Assembly: GCA_015501055.1 (NCBI GenBank)
Contig: JADNYV010000048.1
Span: forward strand, 62,001-126,000
Length of the DNA stretch: 64,000 nt
Reading direction: 5' to 3'
From: Mucidula mucida
Taxonomy: Eukaryota > Basidiomycota > Agaricomycetes > Agaricales > Physalacriaceae
Within the stretch, counting starts at the first letter, position 1, and every line of letters begins with the position of its first letter. A program made the position numbers and the translations under genes. Below, piece by piece: positions 50,333 to 61,742 of this stretch. The notes under the pieces were generated by a model. That model did no database searches and was not told the DNA's origin. It saw nothing but the letters and a program-made list of their open reading frames with translations.

Positions 50333-52040
50333 GGCGGTTGTTGAAAGCCAAAAGCATTCGATTGTATGCGTTCCCAGGTAAACGTTTTCAGTTCAGTTGC
50401 GTGAGTAAGCTCTGGGCCAGGGTCTGATGCCATCCCCACGAGTCTAGAGTGCGTACCATACCAGTCACTTCAAACGAACTGATAGTTGCTGACAGTGGTA
50501 GTCCAATTAACTTGACGAATGGGAGGTGTCGTGTTAGAGACGCCGGGGGAAGAGTCTAGACCGTGATGGTAAGGAGAAAAGAGGGGGGACGCACACGTGG
50601 TGTACATTTCCATGCTATACAAGACGCGTCTCGACGCGACAGATGTCGATCTCTCGCAGAAATTCACTCATATATGTCTTGTATTCAAGACTGATCAACA
50701 TTTCTCCAGTCCAGCTTGCTTCAACTGACAGTTCAAATCATCATCCCGAGAATACATAATGATACAATCTACCGCCACGACGTTCCAACCGAACGGTCAA
50801 GAGAAATCAGTAGTAATAGCCGTTTCTACCGGGCACAATAGCGAACGCGAGACCGCAGTGAGACCGCCCATTCCAAACCTCTTCCTTTGACCAAAGCATC
50901 CGGGGTCTAATGAGCAGGCATTGAATGGTCAGGTCCCTTAATAAGAGCGTTGATGCTTGACACAAGGTTTCCGTTGGTCGTGCAGCAGCTAACAGGACTA
51001 TCAGAATATATATATAACTCCACACAAAAGGAGCACGTACGAAATAGGGCAAACTGCAAGGTCGCCGGGGAGATAGAGATGTCCGTCGGGAAGCGGGTGA
51101 TTGCGGGATAATGCCCAGCAGTCAGAGCTTTGATACGTCTCCAGCCAACGCACCAGAATAGTCCGGGCCAGGATTAAAGTGTAGTCGGTAAGGCATTCTT
51201 CGTGACAAAGACGAGGCTCATCGTCAGTCCAAGGGTAGTCGTTACGAGAGACCAGCAAACCGACAGGCGAATCGGCCAAAAGCATAGATAGACACTTGAA
51301 GCAGACTGCGTCACACATCACTGAATGAATATGTACGACATCTTGATGTTCTGAGGCCGAGTCGAGCTACGACTCCAGAGAAGCTGCAAAGCGCCGGAGA
51401 AGTGTCCGTCAAAGGGGACTGCGCTTGGGAGCCATACATGGATCTCGAAGTAAGCAAACAACTTGCATAAACGAATGGATTTACGAACAAGAGCGGAACA
51501 CCGTCCACGGCTCTGCTCCTATCGCGCGCCTGATAGAAATTGAGCATCTCAAAACCGTCTACGCTGGGGAACAGGAAAGTTCAGTATTGATAACGGGCTT
51601 CTTGAGGGCGCCAGTCAAAGCTGGTCTTCCAATAGTCACAAAAAAGCGGTACCCCGTAGAGAAAGATGCAGAGCTCGCTGTTGTATACCATTTGACGTGT
51701 ATTGAACAGCTAGCTCGGAGAAGCTATAGGAACACAAGTTGCTCCTAATGTACTGTGTCACTTGCATTCTATAACCGACGGAGAAAGTCTTGGAGAGATT
51801 ACGAGCAGATTACGAGGACTCCAGATCATCAGGCGAGCAGAGGTTCCGTAAAGACTAATCAGAGGCTGCAAGTCTTGTTGTCATTTTCTCAAAAGTAGCT
51901 CAGTAGGTGGCGTTTGGGTGGCGTGGACTTGATCAGAGAGAGAGGCTTGTACGTGTTACTCTGCGCCGTCCAAATCAAGAAACTGCCGAGCTCAGCCTGC
52001 CTCCTGCCATCATGCTCGGCGTCCTTTCATTCCTCTTTCT
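50333..52040. other. Intergenic region with unassigned open frames
   Basis: Minus-strand frames at 51001-51321 and 50807-51052 are Cys-containing (CHEECLTDYTLILARTILVR) and might belong to one spliced gene, but I found no convincing start, signal peptide or family. Left unannotated. Confidence 0.35.
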
Positions 52041-53069
52041 ATGTTTCTCATGGCTTCAAACCAAACTAATAGCGCGCGCTCAGCGTTACTCCTGCGAGTG
52101 CTTGCCGCCGGGCCGGTCCCGCGACACGTCGCCTTCGTCATGGATGGCAACAGACGCTACGCGCGTATGAATCACAAACAAGTTAACCAAGGACACGCAG
52201 ATGGTTATCTCGCGCTGCGCAGGGTGCGTCTCTTGATACTCGTGTATATCTTCTTCTAATAAACGCGTGCAGATTCTCGAAATATGCCTCCGCCTGAACA
52301 TTACCTGCGTTTCGGTGTATGCTTTTGCAATGGAAAACTTCAAGAGATCGCCAGACGAAGTCGCTGCACTTCTGGATTTATGCCAGGAGAAATTATTGGA
52401 GCTTTGCGAACATGGGTATGCAATGTTGCGTTTACGATGTATTCCCCTCTGACACGGAGAATTTAGCGACCTCTTACACGAATATGGTGTTCGACTTAAC
52501 GTTATTGGCAGAGTGGAACGATTCCCTCCTGATGTGCAAGTTGCAATAGATAAAGCGCGAAACCTGACCAAGGACAACAAGCGGCATGATTACTCGTATT
52601 GCGCTTCATGCAGTTTCTCATTCTTATTGTAGCTCCATTCTCAATGTCTGCATGCCATATGCATCGACTGACGAGATTACTTGCTCTGTGGAAACGTGTG
52701 TGCAATCCGCCCTCGAAACAAAGAACTTGTCCGGCTTCTAGTATTTACACTTCTGGTTTTCATCTAACCTGCATTCCACAGCTCTATAACAGAAAAGGAC
52801 ATCGAAAACAATCTCATGACTACGCTGGCAGGAAGTCCGCCGCTTGACATTATCGTCCGAACCAGCGGTGTTAAGCGGTTGAGTGACTTTTTCCTCTGGC
52901 AGGTCGGTTATAAGCTTTCGGAAAGCGCCGTCTCCTTGTTGATGTGCAGTTCTTCTAGTCAAGCGAAAACGTGCAAGTCCAGTTCTGTTCTGCGTATTGG
53001 CCAGATTTTGGCCTTTTTGATTTTATACCCATCATCCTTGATTATCAACGAAAGGTGTGGTCATTGTGA
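52041..53069 (+). CDS. Dehydrodolichyl diphosphate synthase (cis-prenyltransferase, RER2-type; 6 exons)
   Basis: Adds isopentenyl units in cis to farnesyl diphosphate to make the dolichol precursor needed for N-glycosylation and GPI anchors, at the ER and lipid droplets. Exons 52041-52223, 52273-52415, 52467-52583, 52633-52728, 52782-52902, 52959-53069; 771 nt, in frame (256 aa). Intron 3 is GC-AG. The catalytic motif is [13 protein letters not shown], followed by GHADGY; then [17 protein letters not shown], the substrate-binding [15 protein letters not shown] and the C-terminal [19 protein letters not shown]. All five conserved regions of cis-prenyltransferases are present, so this is the catalytic subunit and not the NUS1/NgBR partner. 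The N-terminus is short and lacks a clear membrane helix. Confidence 0.93.
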
Positions 53070-53414
53070 AGGACCGAGTCACCGAAGCTACTTGTTCGCC
53101 ACAGATGATCCTCGCCGGTCAATCTTTACACTGGGCTGCAGTGATATTTTATCCAAGGATTATCATAGAAAGGTCTAGCACTTTTTCTTTTACCGTAAAA
53201 CGGTTCGGAGGAACGCCTGCCACTGTAATATGTATAAGTGCGTAGCCTTTGGGAGGTTGCATACAAACAATACAAGGACTAATTGGTACGACCAGAATAA
53301 AATACTGTAACCAACAATGCGCTCACAAGAAAGACTGAAACGGTATCAGCTGTACATGATCCTTTGGATTGCTATTCAAAATAGGGGGAGCATTCAGGAA
53401 ACATCTGCCTGAAA

Positions 53415-54876
53415 TTATTTGAGACGCAGAAGGTCCCAAGCGCCCAAGGTAGGCAATGGTGCCGGCTGGAGTAGCCTAAAGTCCAAAGTATGCAGAACGG
53501 CGCCCTCGGTTTTTCTCGTTTCCACCATGTCAATGAGCTCCTTCCAAGGTTGGGAGGTCACTTTACGGAAACCTCCTTCTGTGAAGGAGTAATGGCGCAG
53601 ATGGGGAACTGATAGAGGTTTTTTGGTAAGGGCCCAAAGCAGCGATGTAAGAAAGAACTCGCGCGCCGCTCGCTGGACATGTATTCCCAGCTCCTGAAGT
53701 TGTGGAGCTGCTCGTAATATGACAAGCGTATTCGCCGGCGTGCTGGCCTCGTCAAACATATGGAGTGTTTGCAGAAAACTCAAGTCCAAGTCACCTTTTC
53801 CCACTCGGGCGGAGATACATTGGGAAAAGCAGATATTCGAATCGCACGGCTCTTTGAGCATGCAAACCAGCCTTTCGAGAGCGGGAAGGTGGAATGATCT
53901 GAGGACCATGGCATTATTGATTGTGAGAGACACGCAAAGCAGGAAAGCTCCGAGTACGAAACTTGTGATTTCGAGGGTTTATGAAAGATTGGCAGGTCAG
54001 CTCGAGCCGCTTAAGAGACCTGGCCCTTGAGCTCAGGCCTTCCAAGAAGGACCGACTGACGGAGGTGGCTTTGACGCTGAGGGTTGAAACATGAGAAGGA
54101 AGGTTCAATACAACATCCAGAACATGCCCACTGTGAGTCAAAGTGACCTCTTCCAGCTGGGATGCGACAGAAAAGACATTTTGGCAGGATCGGATAACGT
54201 CGCTGCTGCCAGAAACGATTCGGAGACGCGGCAGTGCCTGAAGCTTTCGCTGAACGCCAAGGAGCTCTTCTTGGAAGAAAGATTGCAACAACATGGAAGT
54301 GTTCTCCCATCGGTAGGATTCCTGCAACAGCCACTGCACCACTCGACGGCCATGGGATACCTCAGAGTTGAACGTCAGTAGATGCATCCCCGTTCGATTG
54401 AGGGCGGCAAAGACATTTGCCGGTTCAGAAGGCACAACACTGATACGAAATGATGACCAGAGGGCGGTACAGTTAACAACAATTCCCCTCCAATGATGGC
54501 AGACACGCGACAACTTCCAGGGGCCTTCGTGGAGCGATGTTATATCGTACCCTAGAAGTGCGCCTGGGTACACTTCGACGTCAAGACTGGATTGGAAAAT
54601 CTCCGAAAGAACTTCAATAGGAAGACGGCGAAAAGCAGAGATCGCCCCTCGATGGGCCGAAATGTAACCGTCTATCTGAGCAATTTTTGCTTCAGCTTGA
54701 GCTAATTTGTCCCGCAAACGGGCTGCTTTGTGGCGATATTGGTCGCGAATGACAAACACGTTTTCAATGGCGGAGCAGATGGACTGCTGTTCGGCATCGC
54801 TTGGACTGATTGGTACCAACAGTCGGTAAGAACGATGAAAAGCTGTATTGATGAGCGCTTTGAGCCCCCGGCTCAC
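53415..54876 (-). pseudogene. F-box protein gene with a frameshift near 53925
   Basis: Intronless. Starts MSRGLKALINTAFHRS at 54876, then a coiled coil (RDKLAQAEAKIAQIDGYISA) and an F-box (FRRLPIEVLSEIF), followed by VCHHWRGIVVNCTALWSSF, a common mushroom F-box layout, and leucine-rich sequence. The first frame ends at 53914 shortly after RTRSFPALRV; the next frame continues LTINNAMVLRSFHLPAL and runs 150 codons further to 53415 with the same leucine-rich character, so one base has been lost near 53920-53933. No intron with proper ends restores the frame. It could still make a 320-aa truncated protein. Divergent from the kinase-like gene. Confidence 0.75.
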
Positions 54877-55363
54877 TAGAGCAATCCGCCATATGGGGAC
54901 TTCTGAGAGGTTGTCGGTACAGTGAACGGTATGTAAGTACCACTTAAATATTGAAGACGTACGTTTCAGTCAACCTTATTGCAGACCCGGAGAACATATA
55001 CCTTATACCTTATTTGGTGCTACGTGGTAATGAGGATGTCGAGTATAAAGCTCGTGGTGGTAAGTAATAGCAAAGCCTGAGCAAAGCTGTATGGACCTCG
55101 TTGATCAGGGTCGATCGCGCAAAGTATAGCCGAACCATGCCGAAACCTGTTTGGCTGGGACTACCAAGAGGACGACGCTCAGACTAGAAAAACCCTCGCG
55201 AAGATACAAGGCATACATCCGTGGTAGTTAGCCTGAGGCTAGTAACTAGGATGGTCCAGAACCAACATTGATCGGTTGTTGTAGACTACAAATCCCCCAA
55301 GCCATATCAACAAACAACCCACACGACTTGACCTTAACTAACTAGCGAAACACCTACATAAGG

Positions 55364-56195
55364 ATGTCCAACAGCGCCCCTCTAGATCTAGTCAAGCATA
55401 TGGAAGTCTGGGAGGCCGACAAAGAAATCTTCGCCTTCTGGTCGATTATATGGACAAATGGCGACGACTGTTTCTACCACAGGTACCCGCATCGAGAGCT
55501 TCCGGAGGATATCTCCGTCCTTACACAGCACGCGGAGATCATCCCAAAGACGTACTATAGAGCCCCTCCTCCTCCTGGGCTCACCCCTGTATCTGTTCCC
55601 CCTCCCGATGACAGCTACGTCAAGGCGTACAAGCCCATCTACGTGGGCGATCCGCAGACACTCGTCACCACGTCTCAACTAGCGGACGACATGATCAGAG
55701 AGGCGCGCATCTGCCAGAGGCTAGCGGAGTCGCCCCATCCGAATATCTGCGAGTATCGCGGGTTCGTCGAACAGGACGGCTTAATGGCCGGACTCTGTTT
55801 CAAGAAATATGGCAAAGATCTGCACACGGCCGTCACTGATGGTGATGAGATCGACATGGATGGTGTCGTACAAGGCATTAAACGTGGCCTTGACCATTTG
55901 CATTCACTTAAACTGGTTCATGTAGGTCAAATACAAAGGTACATCGTACGGCCGTCTGATCGATTTCACGTAGTGTGACATAAATCCTTTCAACGTCGTC
56001 CTTGGGCCCGATAGTCAAGCAGTCATCATAGACTTCGACTCGTGCTACGAGGAGGGAACGGAGATTGTTGGCAAAGGGGGTACGGAAGGTTGGGCACTGG
56101 AAACTACCGTTGCAGAGATCAGAAACGATCTATACGGTTTGGAAAAGATCGAGGAGTGGTTACAGTCTACTCTGGCCACCCCCACCGACAGTTGA
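55364..56195 (+). CDS. Small protein-kinase-like protein (2 exons)
   Basis: Exons 55364-55921 and 55974-56195; 780 nt, in frame (259 aa). After an unusual N-terminus (MSNSAPLDLVKHMEVWEADK) comes a proline-rich loop and REARICQRLAESPHPNICEY, the alpha-C/beta-4 part of a kinase N-lobe. The catalytic loop reads LVHCDINPFNVVLG (HRD replaced by HCD, with Asp and Asn kept) and the metal-binding motif is DFD instead of DFG (VIIDFDSC). The protein stops about 60 residues later, so most of the C-lobe is missing, and no glycine-rich loop or obvious lysine is visible. This fits the small, divergent kinase-like families expanded in Agaricomycetes; activity is doubtful. Confidence 0.75.
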
Positions 56196-56804
56196 TCACA
56201 GGCCAACGGCCATCGATTGACGACGGAGCGACAGGGAGACGGGTTGGACAACGAAGCAATACAGCGAATGTTTTAATGACGCCACGGTGACACAGGTCAT
56301 GTTCCAGAAATTATTGAAGAGGATACCTATTTCAGCTAGTAGAGTATATAGTAGTATACCACCTAAACAACAAGGTAGACAATGTACCATTACTGTATTA
56401 ATGAAAGAGAAAGCTGAGCAGCGCTTGGCTCAAGCCGCTACAGTGTACCGCCACTAGAGTGATGTATGCCTCCAGAGCAGACGACGTCCTTGTCACCACT
56501 GTACTTCACCAAACGGGGAATCATATCCTGAGTTTTGATGTCTGTATTGATCATTCGGGCAGCTTGATATCTGGGAACGTCGTGTGCCAGAGGTTAGTAC
56601 CTATTAGTCGCTCGCCAAACGTTAAATCTGACAAGACGTTTGCAATGGATACAATTCATATTATCATTCATGTCGAAGTACGATACTCTAGGAATTTGTT
56701 CGCCCTGGATTCGTCAAAACTTGTAGAATCTATGATCCTTCAGCTCAACTTGGAGTATCCGAGTAGCGGTTCTCGTCAAAAGCCACGCATCCCATTGTGC
56801 GGCA
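56196..56804. other. Convergent intergenic region
   Basis: Between the kinase-like gene (+) and the MFS gene (-). The open frame 56459-56929 overlaps the last MFS exons in antisense and is not supported. Confidence 0.6.
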
Positions 56805-59156
56805 TCATGAAACCGGCTTACTCTCCAACACTTGCCGAGAGAATGTACTATGTGCGCGTATCGACGGCCCGTAGAAGAACAGGATCTGGAGGACGTGTCA
56901 ATTTCATCAATATATACGAAGGAAAGTGACTTACGAATGGGATAGGAATCATAAGAGTCGCGATACACGCAAACAGAGTTCCTGCCCATGTGAACCCAAG
57001 TTTCTCGAACATTTGGGTCGTGAACAGCGGGAACGCCATAGCAGCGAGATTTCCTAAGTAAATCGTCGTGAGTGTTAAGAGCTGGTAGTGGCGCCGAAAC
57101 ACATACTGCAGAGACTTTGCCCAGCCAATGCAGAGGAAGCAAAAGGCCCATACCTGCCGACATGTTCACGGGTTAACAAGCAGTGGGGCCAAAATGACTT
57201 ACGCGTCGGCCAAATACGTGAAGACTGCGAGATAGATTATGTACGTCGCCCAGATGAGTAACTGTCAAGGTTGTATCAGTATTTCCGGGGAAGAGTAGCA
57301 ACATGGTGTGATGAACTAACCGTGATGCCGATGACAGGAACAATCCAGTGAACATATGAGAAGGATGACCACGCGTAGAGGAACATTCCCGCTGGTAGTA
57401 AGACTGCAGCGAAACAGGCGCCATAAAGTCGTGCTTCTGGTCCACGTTTCTCAATGTTGGCACTAGTCGAACGAGTGAGATGATACTACGCTTCAATACC
57501 GCAAGTGGAGGACGTACTGGTACAACCGTTCCTGGTAAGTGTTTGATATGTAACCTATGCCACTTCCCACACTGTGGAAGGCGTCAATCAACCGGCCGAG
57601 AAAAAGAGAAGTATAGCATACATCATGGCTGCAAATACAGTCCCAATTTGCCCTGTATTGAAACCATGAAGAACTTCGAACGTGAGAGGAATCGATCTAT
57701 GAGTATGATCAGCCACATGTCACGGACAAAGTGAAAGTATGTACTCAATCAAGGCGTAAGTTACACCCCATGCAAAACCAATCCAAAGCTAAGGTATCAA
57801 TCAGCTGCGAGAAGAGCACGTTTATCAAAATCCGTACGCTGAAACTTGATACAATAGGTTCCGTCAGCAAGAGATCTAAATGTGAGCGGCAATGTAAGCA
57901 ATCAGTCCCTCGGAATCAACAACTCAACATACGGATTGGGCGAGTGCACGATAAAATATCATGGTACGCATGCTCAGCCTCTCATCCTCAACGCGTGCCC
58001 GATACCGCTTGTTACCGGTCTCAGCGCGCATCTTCTGAGCGATCCTGCGCAGTAAAATTGACGATCTCGTCTCCTTCATTATTACAGGGAGCATCAGGAT
58101 ATACAGTCCGCACAATCTAGACGCAAGAGAACGTCAGTAAGCTATAAATCCTCAGATACACGTCAATGAACCTACATCATGAGGACCCATTCAATCCATT
58201 TCCACTCCAACTTTGGATTCATTTCTATCCAGCCCCCTATGACGGGTCCAAAACCGGTCCCACCAAGAGCCGCAATCGCGAAGATGGACATCGGCAGACC
58301 GCGTCTATCAGAAATCAGGTGGGAGCTCAAACAGACTCATGACCGATGCTTACTGTTGGGGCATCCAAATGTCCGCGATCGTACCACCAACCATAGTGGC
58401 CCAAGTTGAGCCGAAGGCGCCTTGTAAGAAACGTCCGACCAGAACGGCGTGAATGTTGGGCGCTCTAAATCAAGCTCAGGCAACAGATATCAATGCCAAA
58501 GAAGAAACGTACAGAGCGATCAGAATGTACGTGAGGAAGAAGCCTCCAGCGGACACGATATACAAAGGCTGGCGTCCGAACTCTTCGCTAAACGAAGCTG
58601 TAAAGAGCGGGACAACGCCAAAACCCAGAGTGAACGTGCTGAGTCCTATAGTTGCGCGAAAATGCGTGCAATGCAGCTCATCGCACATGGATTCGAATCC
58701 CATGCTGTAACCCGCTGCCGTCGATGCTGTGATCGAAGTTAAGATAGTTCCTGGACATGAATGGAGTCTTACCTGCGAGGAGCGTGGAGAACGATGATAA
58801 CCAAGTTATTGCCCATTTACGCGCGGGCGAAAAGTTGACGGGATTGCGTTGATCGCCTTGCTCGAATTCAATCTACAAAAAAAAGAAACAGTTAGGAATG
58901 TACCAACAGAACGACGTCGACTTCTCACGTATAATGGCTCATCGACCACGGTGTCATTGTCGTCTATAGAGTTTCCCTCCTTCTCAGTCTGTCGGCTCGT
59001 CGGCTCATCGGCAGCGCGTCTGCTTGAGAGGCTGAGGCGAGGGTCCAGGTCGCTGCTGTCGACTTGGTCCCCAGATTTGATGACCAGACCATTCATGTCC
59101 ACTGGGGTATCATTATCCCGGCCGCCTCGTTTCTCGACGTCGATTGAGCTATCCAT
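56805..59156 (-). CDS. MFS multidrug/H+ antiporter (DHA1 type)
   Basis: Twelve-helix plasma-membrane exporter. Starts MDSSIDVEKRGGRDNDTP at 59156 with a charged cytosolic tail, then RKWAITWLSSFSTLLA (TM1). The signature loop after TM2 is FGVVPLFTASFSEEFGRQPL. Later pieces are VGRFLQGAFGSTWATMVGG (TM4), AALGGTGFGPVIGGWIEM (TM5), and the central loop MKETRSSILLRRIAQKMRAE with NKRYRARVEDERLS, which is characteristic of fungal DHA1 drug transporters. The C-half has LLLTEPIVSSF, WIGFAWGVTYALIEY, GPFASSALAGQSLCRN, LAAMAFPLFTTQMF and FTWAGTLFACIATLMIPIPF. The gene ends ILFFYGPSIRAHS and TGA at 56805. At least eleven introns; I followed the frame through most but not all junctions and saw no break. 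Confidence 0.88.
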
Positions 59157-59667
59157 GTCAGACTGACGCGTTGTAGGAGCACTCCAGATATTGACGCGAG
59201 CTTTTATACACGGGATGCCGGGGACCTTGCGGTTGACTCATTCGCTAGAAGGCAAGAGCTTACTGAGGGTGGGTCGCTATAATTGATTGATTTTTGGCGT
59301 GGAAAGGAAGAAAGTTGAAGCACGTTCGGCCGAAGCGGCATACTAAACCGACGGAGAATAGTGTTCAAAGTTCAAACACATTGACTCTGAGAGCTCAGAG
59401 AATCCAGCGGACCAAAGTGAGTTAAATTCGCTCTTTACTAAAAACTCAATAAGCTGCTTTTCAGCACAGTACCTTCGCGATGCCGGCCAAGACCGATTTG
59501 TACTTTCGGTGATCCACTGATGTAGCGAAAGCCGCATCGATATTAACTAGTAAAAGGCGCGTAATCGTACCACTCTACCTTTCGCGTCAGCAAGTGTATC
59601 CAGAGACGCGTATTCCGGAGTCGGTTGGGCGTTCAAATGAAAGCAGTTCAATTAAGTCAATGACGTA
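59157..59667. other. Divergent promoter region (MFS / flavin reductase)
   Basis: No gene recognised. Confidence 0.6.
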
Positions 59668-60369
59668 GTGCGTCTTGATCACAGGCCCAGAGAATCAAGT
59701 GTAAACAAACCGATGTTGACCTGCAGACCGCTTCGGCATGTATCCGCACGTCGCCTCTGTCGCGGGATATCCACCGAAGAAAAAGTAAAAAATGACTTGC
59801 GCAATCTCTTGCGCCACAGCGCGCAACCGGTGGCCGTCGTGACGTCGCTCATGCGATCCACCGAGTCCGAGCACCTCTACCACGGGGCAACGCTGTCTTC
59901 CTTTACATCCATCGCGATGGAGCCCCACCCTCTCGTCGCCTTCTCCCTCCGCATCCCTTCTAGAATGTCCCACTCTCTCAACGCTATCCCAACGGGTCCA
60001 GGGGCGCATATGGTAGTCAATATCCTCTCTGCAGACCAAGCAGAAACGGCCATCGCGTTCTCGCGTCCAGATAAATACCCGGACCCGTTTACACACGTGT
60101 CTTTCTCTCTTAGCGAAGACAGGATACCGATTTTGGACGGTGCCTTGGGTGCACTTTCCTGTGTGCTCGTGTCACGCGCTATTCCACTGCACGATTTGGC
60201 GTATTTGGCATCGGGGGGAAGAGGTAGCGTGGAGGCGGGGCCGAACCTTACGTCCGAGTTATACCTTGCACAAGTCACTAATGTTGAAAAGGTGGTGGAA
60301 GTTCCGGGAAGCCGGAGGACGCCACTGTTGTATCTCAATAGACGGTATACAACATCCCTAGAACCGTAG
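59668..60369 (+). CDS. Flavin-reductase-like FMN-binding protein, probably mitochondrial
   Basis: Intronless, 233 aa from ATG 59668; a second ATG at 59713 gives MLTCRPLRHVSARRLCRG, an Arg-rich, acid-free start that looks like a mitochondrial presequence and may be the real one. The flavin-reductase-like split-barrel domain follows: RHSAQPVAVVTSLM, then GATLSSFTSIAMEPHPLVAFSL (the conserved S-F-x-S and P-P/H-L region), HMVVNILSADQ and LGALSCVLVSRAIPLHDL. Members reduce or bind FMN with NAD(P)H. There is no partner gene nearby that would indicate a substrate. Confidence 0.85.
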   Translation: MRLDHRPRESSVNKPMLTCRPLRHVSARRLCRGISTEEKVKNDLRNLLRHSAQPVAVVTSLMRSTESEHLYHGATLSSFTSIAMEPHPLVAFSLRIPSRMSHSLNAIPTGPGAHMVVNILSADQAETAIAFSRPDKYPDPFTHVSFSLSEDRIPILDGALGALSCVLVSRAIPLHDLAYLASGGRGSVEAGPNLTSELYLAQVTNVEKVVEVPGSRRTPLLYLNRRYTTSLEP

Positions 60370-61742
60370 ATAAAGAATGATCCACTACTCCTCTGTAGGG
60401 CATGCAACACTATGATTCCGGGCCTGTCCTACCTTAATGACACTATCTTTTGAGGTGGCGCAGGTGGGAAACGAGCTGACGCCGAACGATGAACATCGGA
60501 AACGTCATAACTCGAATTGGAATACGGACCTGTCCTCTCAAATCCGGATTACTCTAATTGGAAGGATTTTCAAAAGAATGCGGGTTGTAGTTGACTTACA
60601 AGGGACATTGTGATCCAAGATTTTCCTAGGCGCCACAGTGTCTCCGAAGTTGAATCGGCTTCGGCCACGCGTTAATACTGAGCTACTGTCTTGATGTCAC
60701 ACCTTCGCGGTCGCTGTTGCCATCCCACAGCTGCGCTGCTGCTCATTCTTCGACTATACTGCCATTAGAATGAAGGCTTTCCGTAACGCAGAATGAATCA
60801 GTAAATAAAATTGGCGGCGAGCCGCAACGCACGGTTACGAATGGGGTTGTGAAGCACAAACGAAACGGTCTTGTAGCCAGGTCACCTGGCTATCGATCTT
60901 GTGCGCCTTCATAAACGGTACGAGAAGACTGTACACAATGTTTGTCGGCATTTTATCAGTATGACCCACACCAATGCGAATCGCGTCACACACTATGTAA
61001 AGGTCGGATAGGTTGAATTTCACATTGGTGTGGCGTGTACACGCCACACCAATGCTGCTCATGACCAAGCTGCTGGGTTGGAGCCATTGCTCATGGTCTT
61101 CGAGGTTGTGTAATGTACTCGGCATCATGACCGCCGAATTTGAGCGCCGAGAGACACTGTAAATGGTACTGAAGCAGCAGTTTACCGAAGCAAATATCCC
61201 TGCTTCGCGTTAGACTGACGACAAGCACCCCGAATTGTGCTGTACAACTTGAAATTGGGCTTCCCATCTGAACAATCCCTCGATTCCCTCCTTCAGATTG
61301 CACATTTAGAACGACATGATTTTGCTTGAAGATATCCTTCAGGCCGCCTACCTTCCTTTTTGGACTGTTCCTATGCATCTGAAATTTATTCTATCTCTCC
61401 AAATGTCACAGAAAATCATCTCATGCTTTTGCAAATATATTGGCACCTTATAAGGTCTTTATCCCATAGAAACTCCGTGTCCGAACATCTAGTAATTACG
61501 TATATCTTCGACATAGGTCATCAACGCCTATTCCGCTTCCGCATGTTCAAATTCCATGAACCGCACCAACAAACTTGCGCCACCCAACGTAACTGAGCTA
61601 TAATCAGCACTACGTGGATCAGGAAGTTTATTGATGACTCACATAGACGGTAAAACTCGTCCTTACTTAGATCAGGAAGCCGTTGGTGAGCCGTCCCGAT
61701 AGGAACTCCGAAACGCTGTTGTTGTGAAGTGCTTGTTTAAAA
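60370..61742. other. Intergenic with unassigned fragments
   Basis: Open frames on the minus strand (60835-61128, 61091-61378) overlap and hint at a decayed sequence, but no motif was recognised. Contains the 32-bp palindrome listed separately. Confidence 0.5.
61023..61054. repeat. Perfect 32-bp palindrome
   Basis: Reads identically on both strands: 16-bp arms beginning CATTGGTGTGGCGTGT with no spacer. It could form a cruciform or mark a dimeric binding site. Confidence 0.9.

Noticed and set aside
50807..51321. Possible small Cys-containing gene on the minus strand
   Set aside because: No signal peptide, no family resemblance and no convincing splice model; noted only as an unassigned open frame.
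56459..56929. 156-codon plus-strand frame
   Set aside because: It is antisense to the last exons of the MFS transporter, whose conserved motifs are unambiguous.
58680..58710. GGATTCGAATCCC, similar to a tRNA T-arm
   Set aside because: Lies inside a coding exon of the MFS transporter (MGFESM) and no acceptor or anticodon arm pairs around it.
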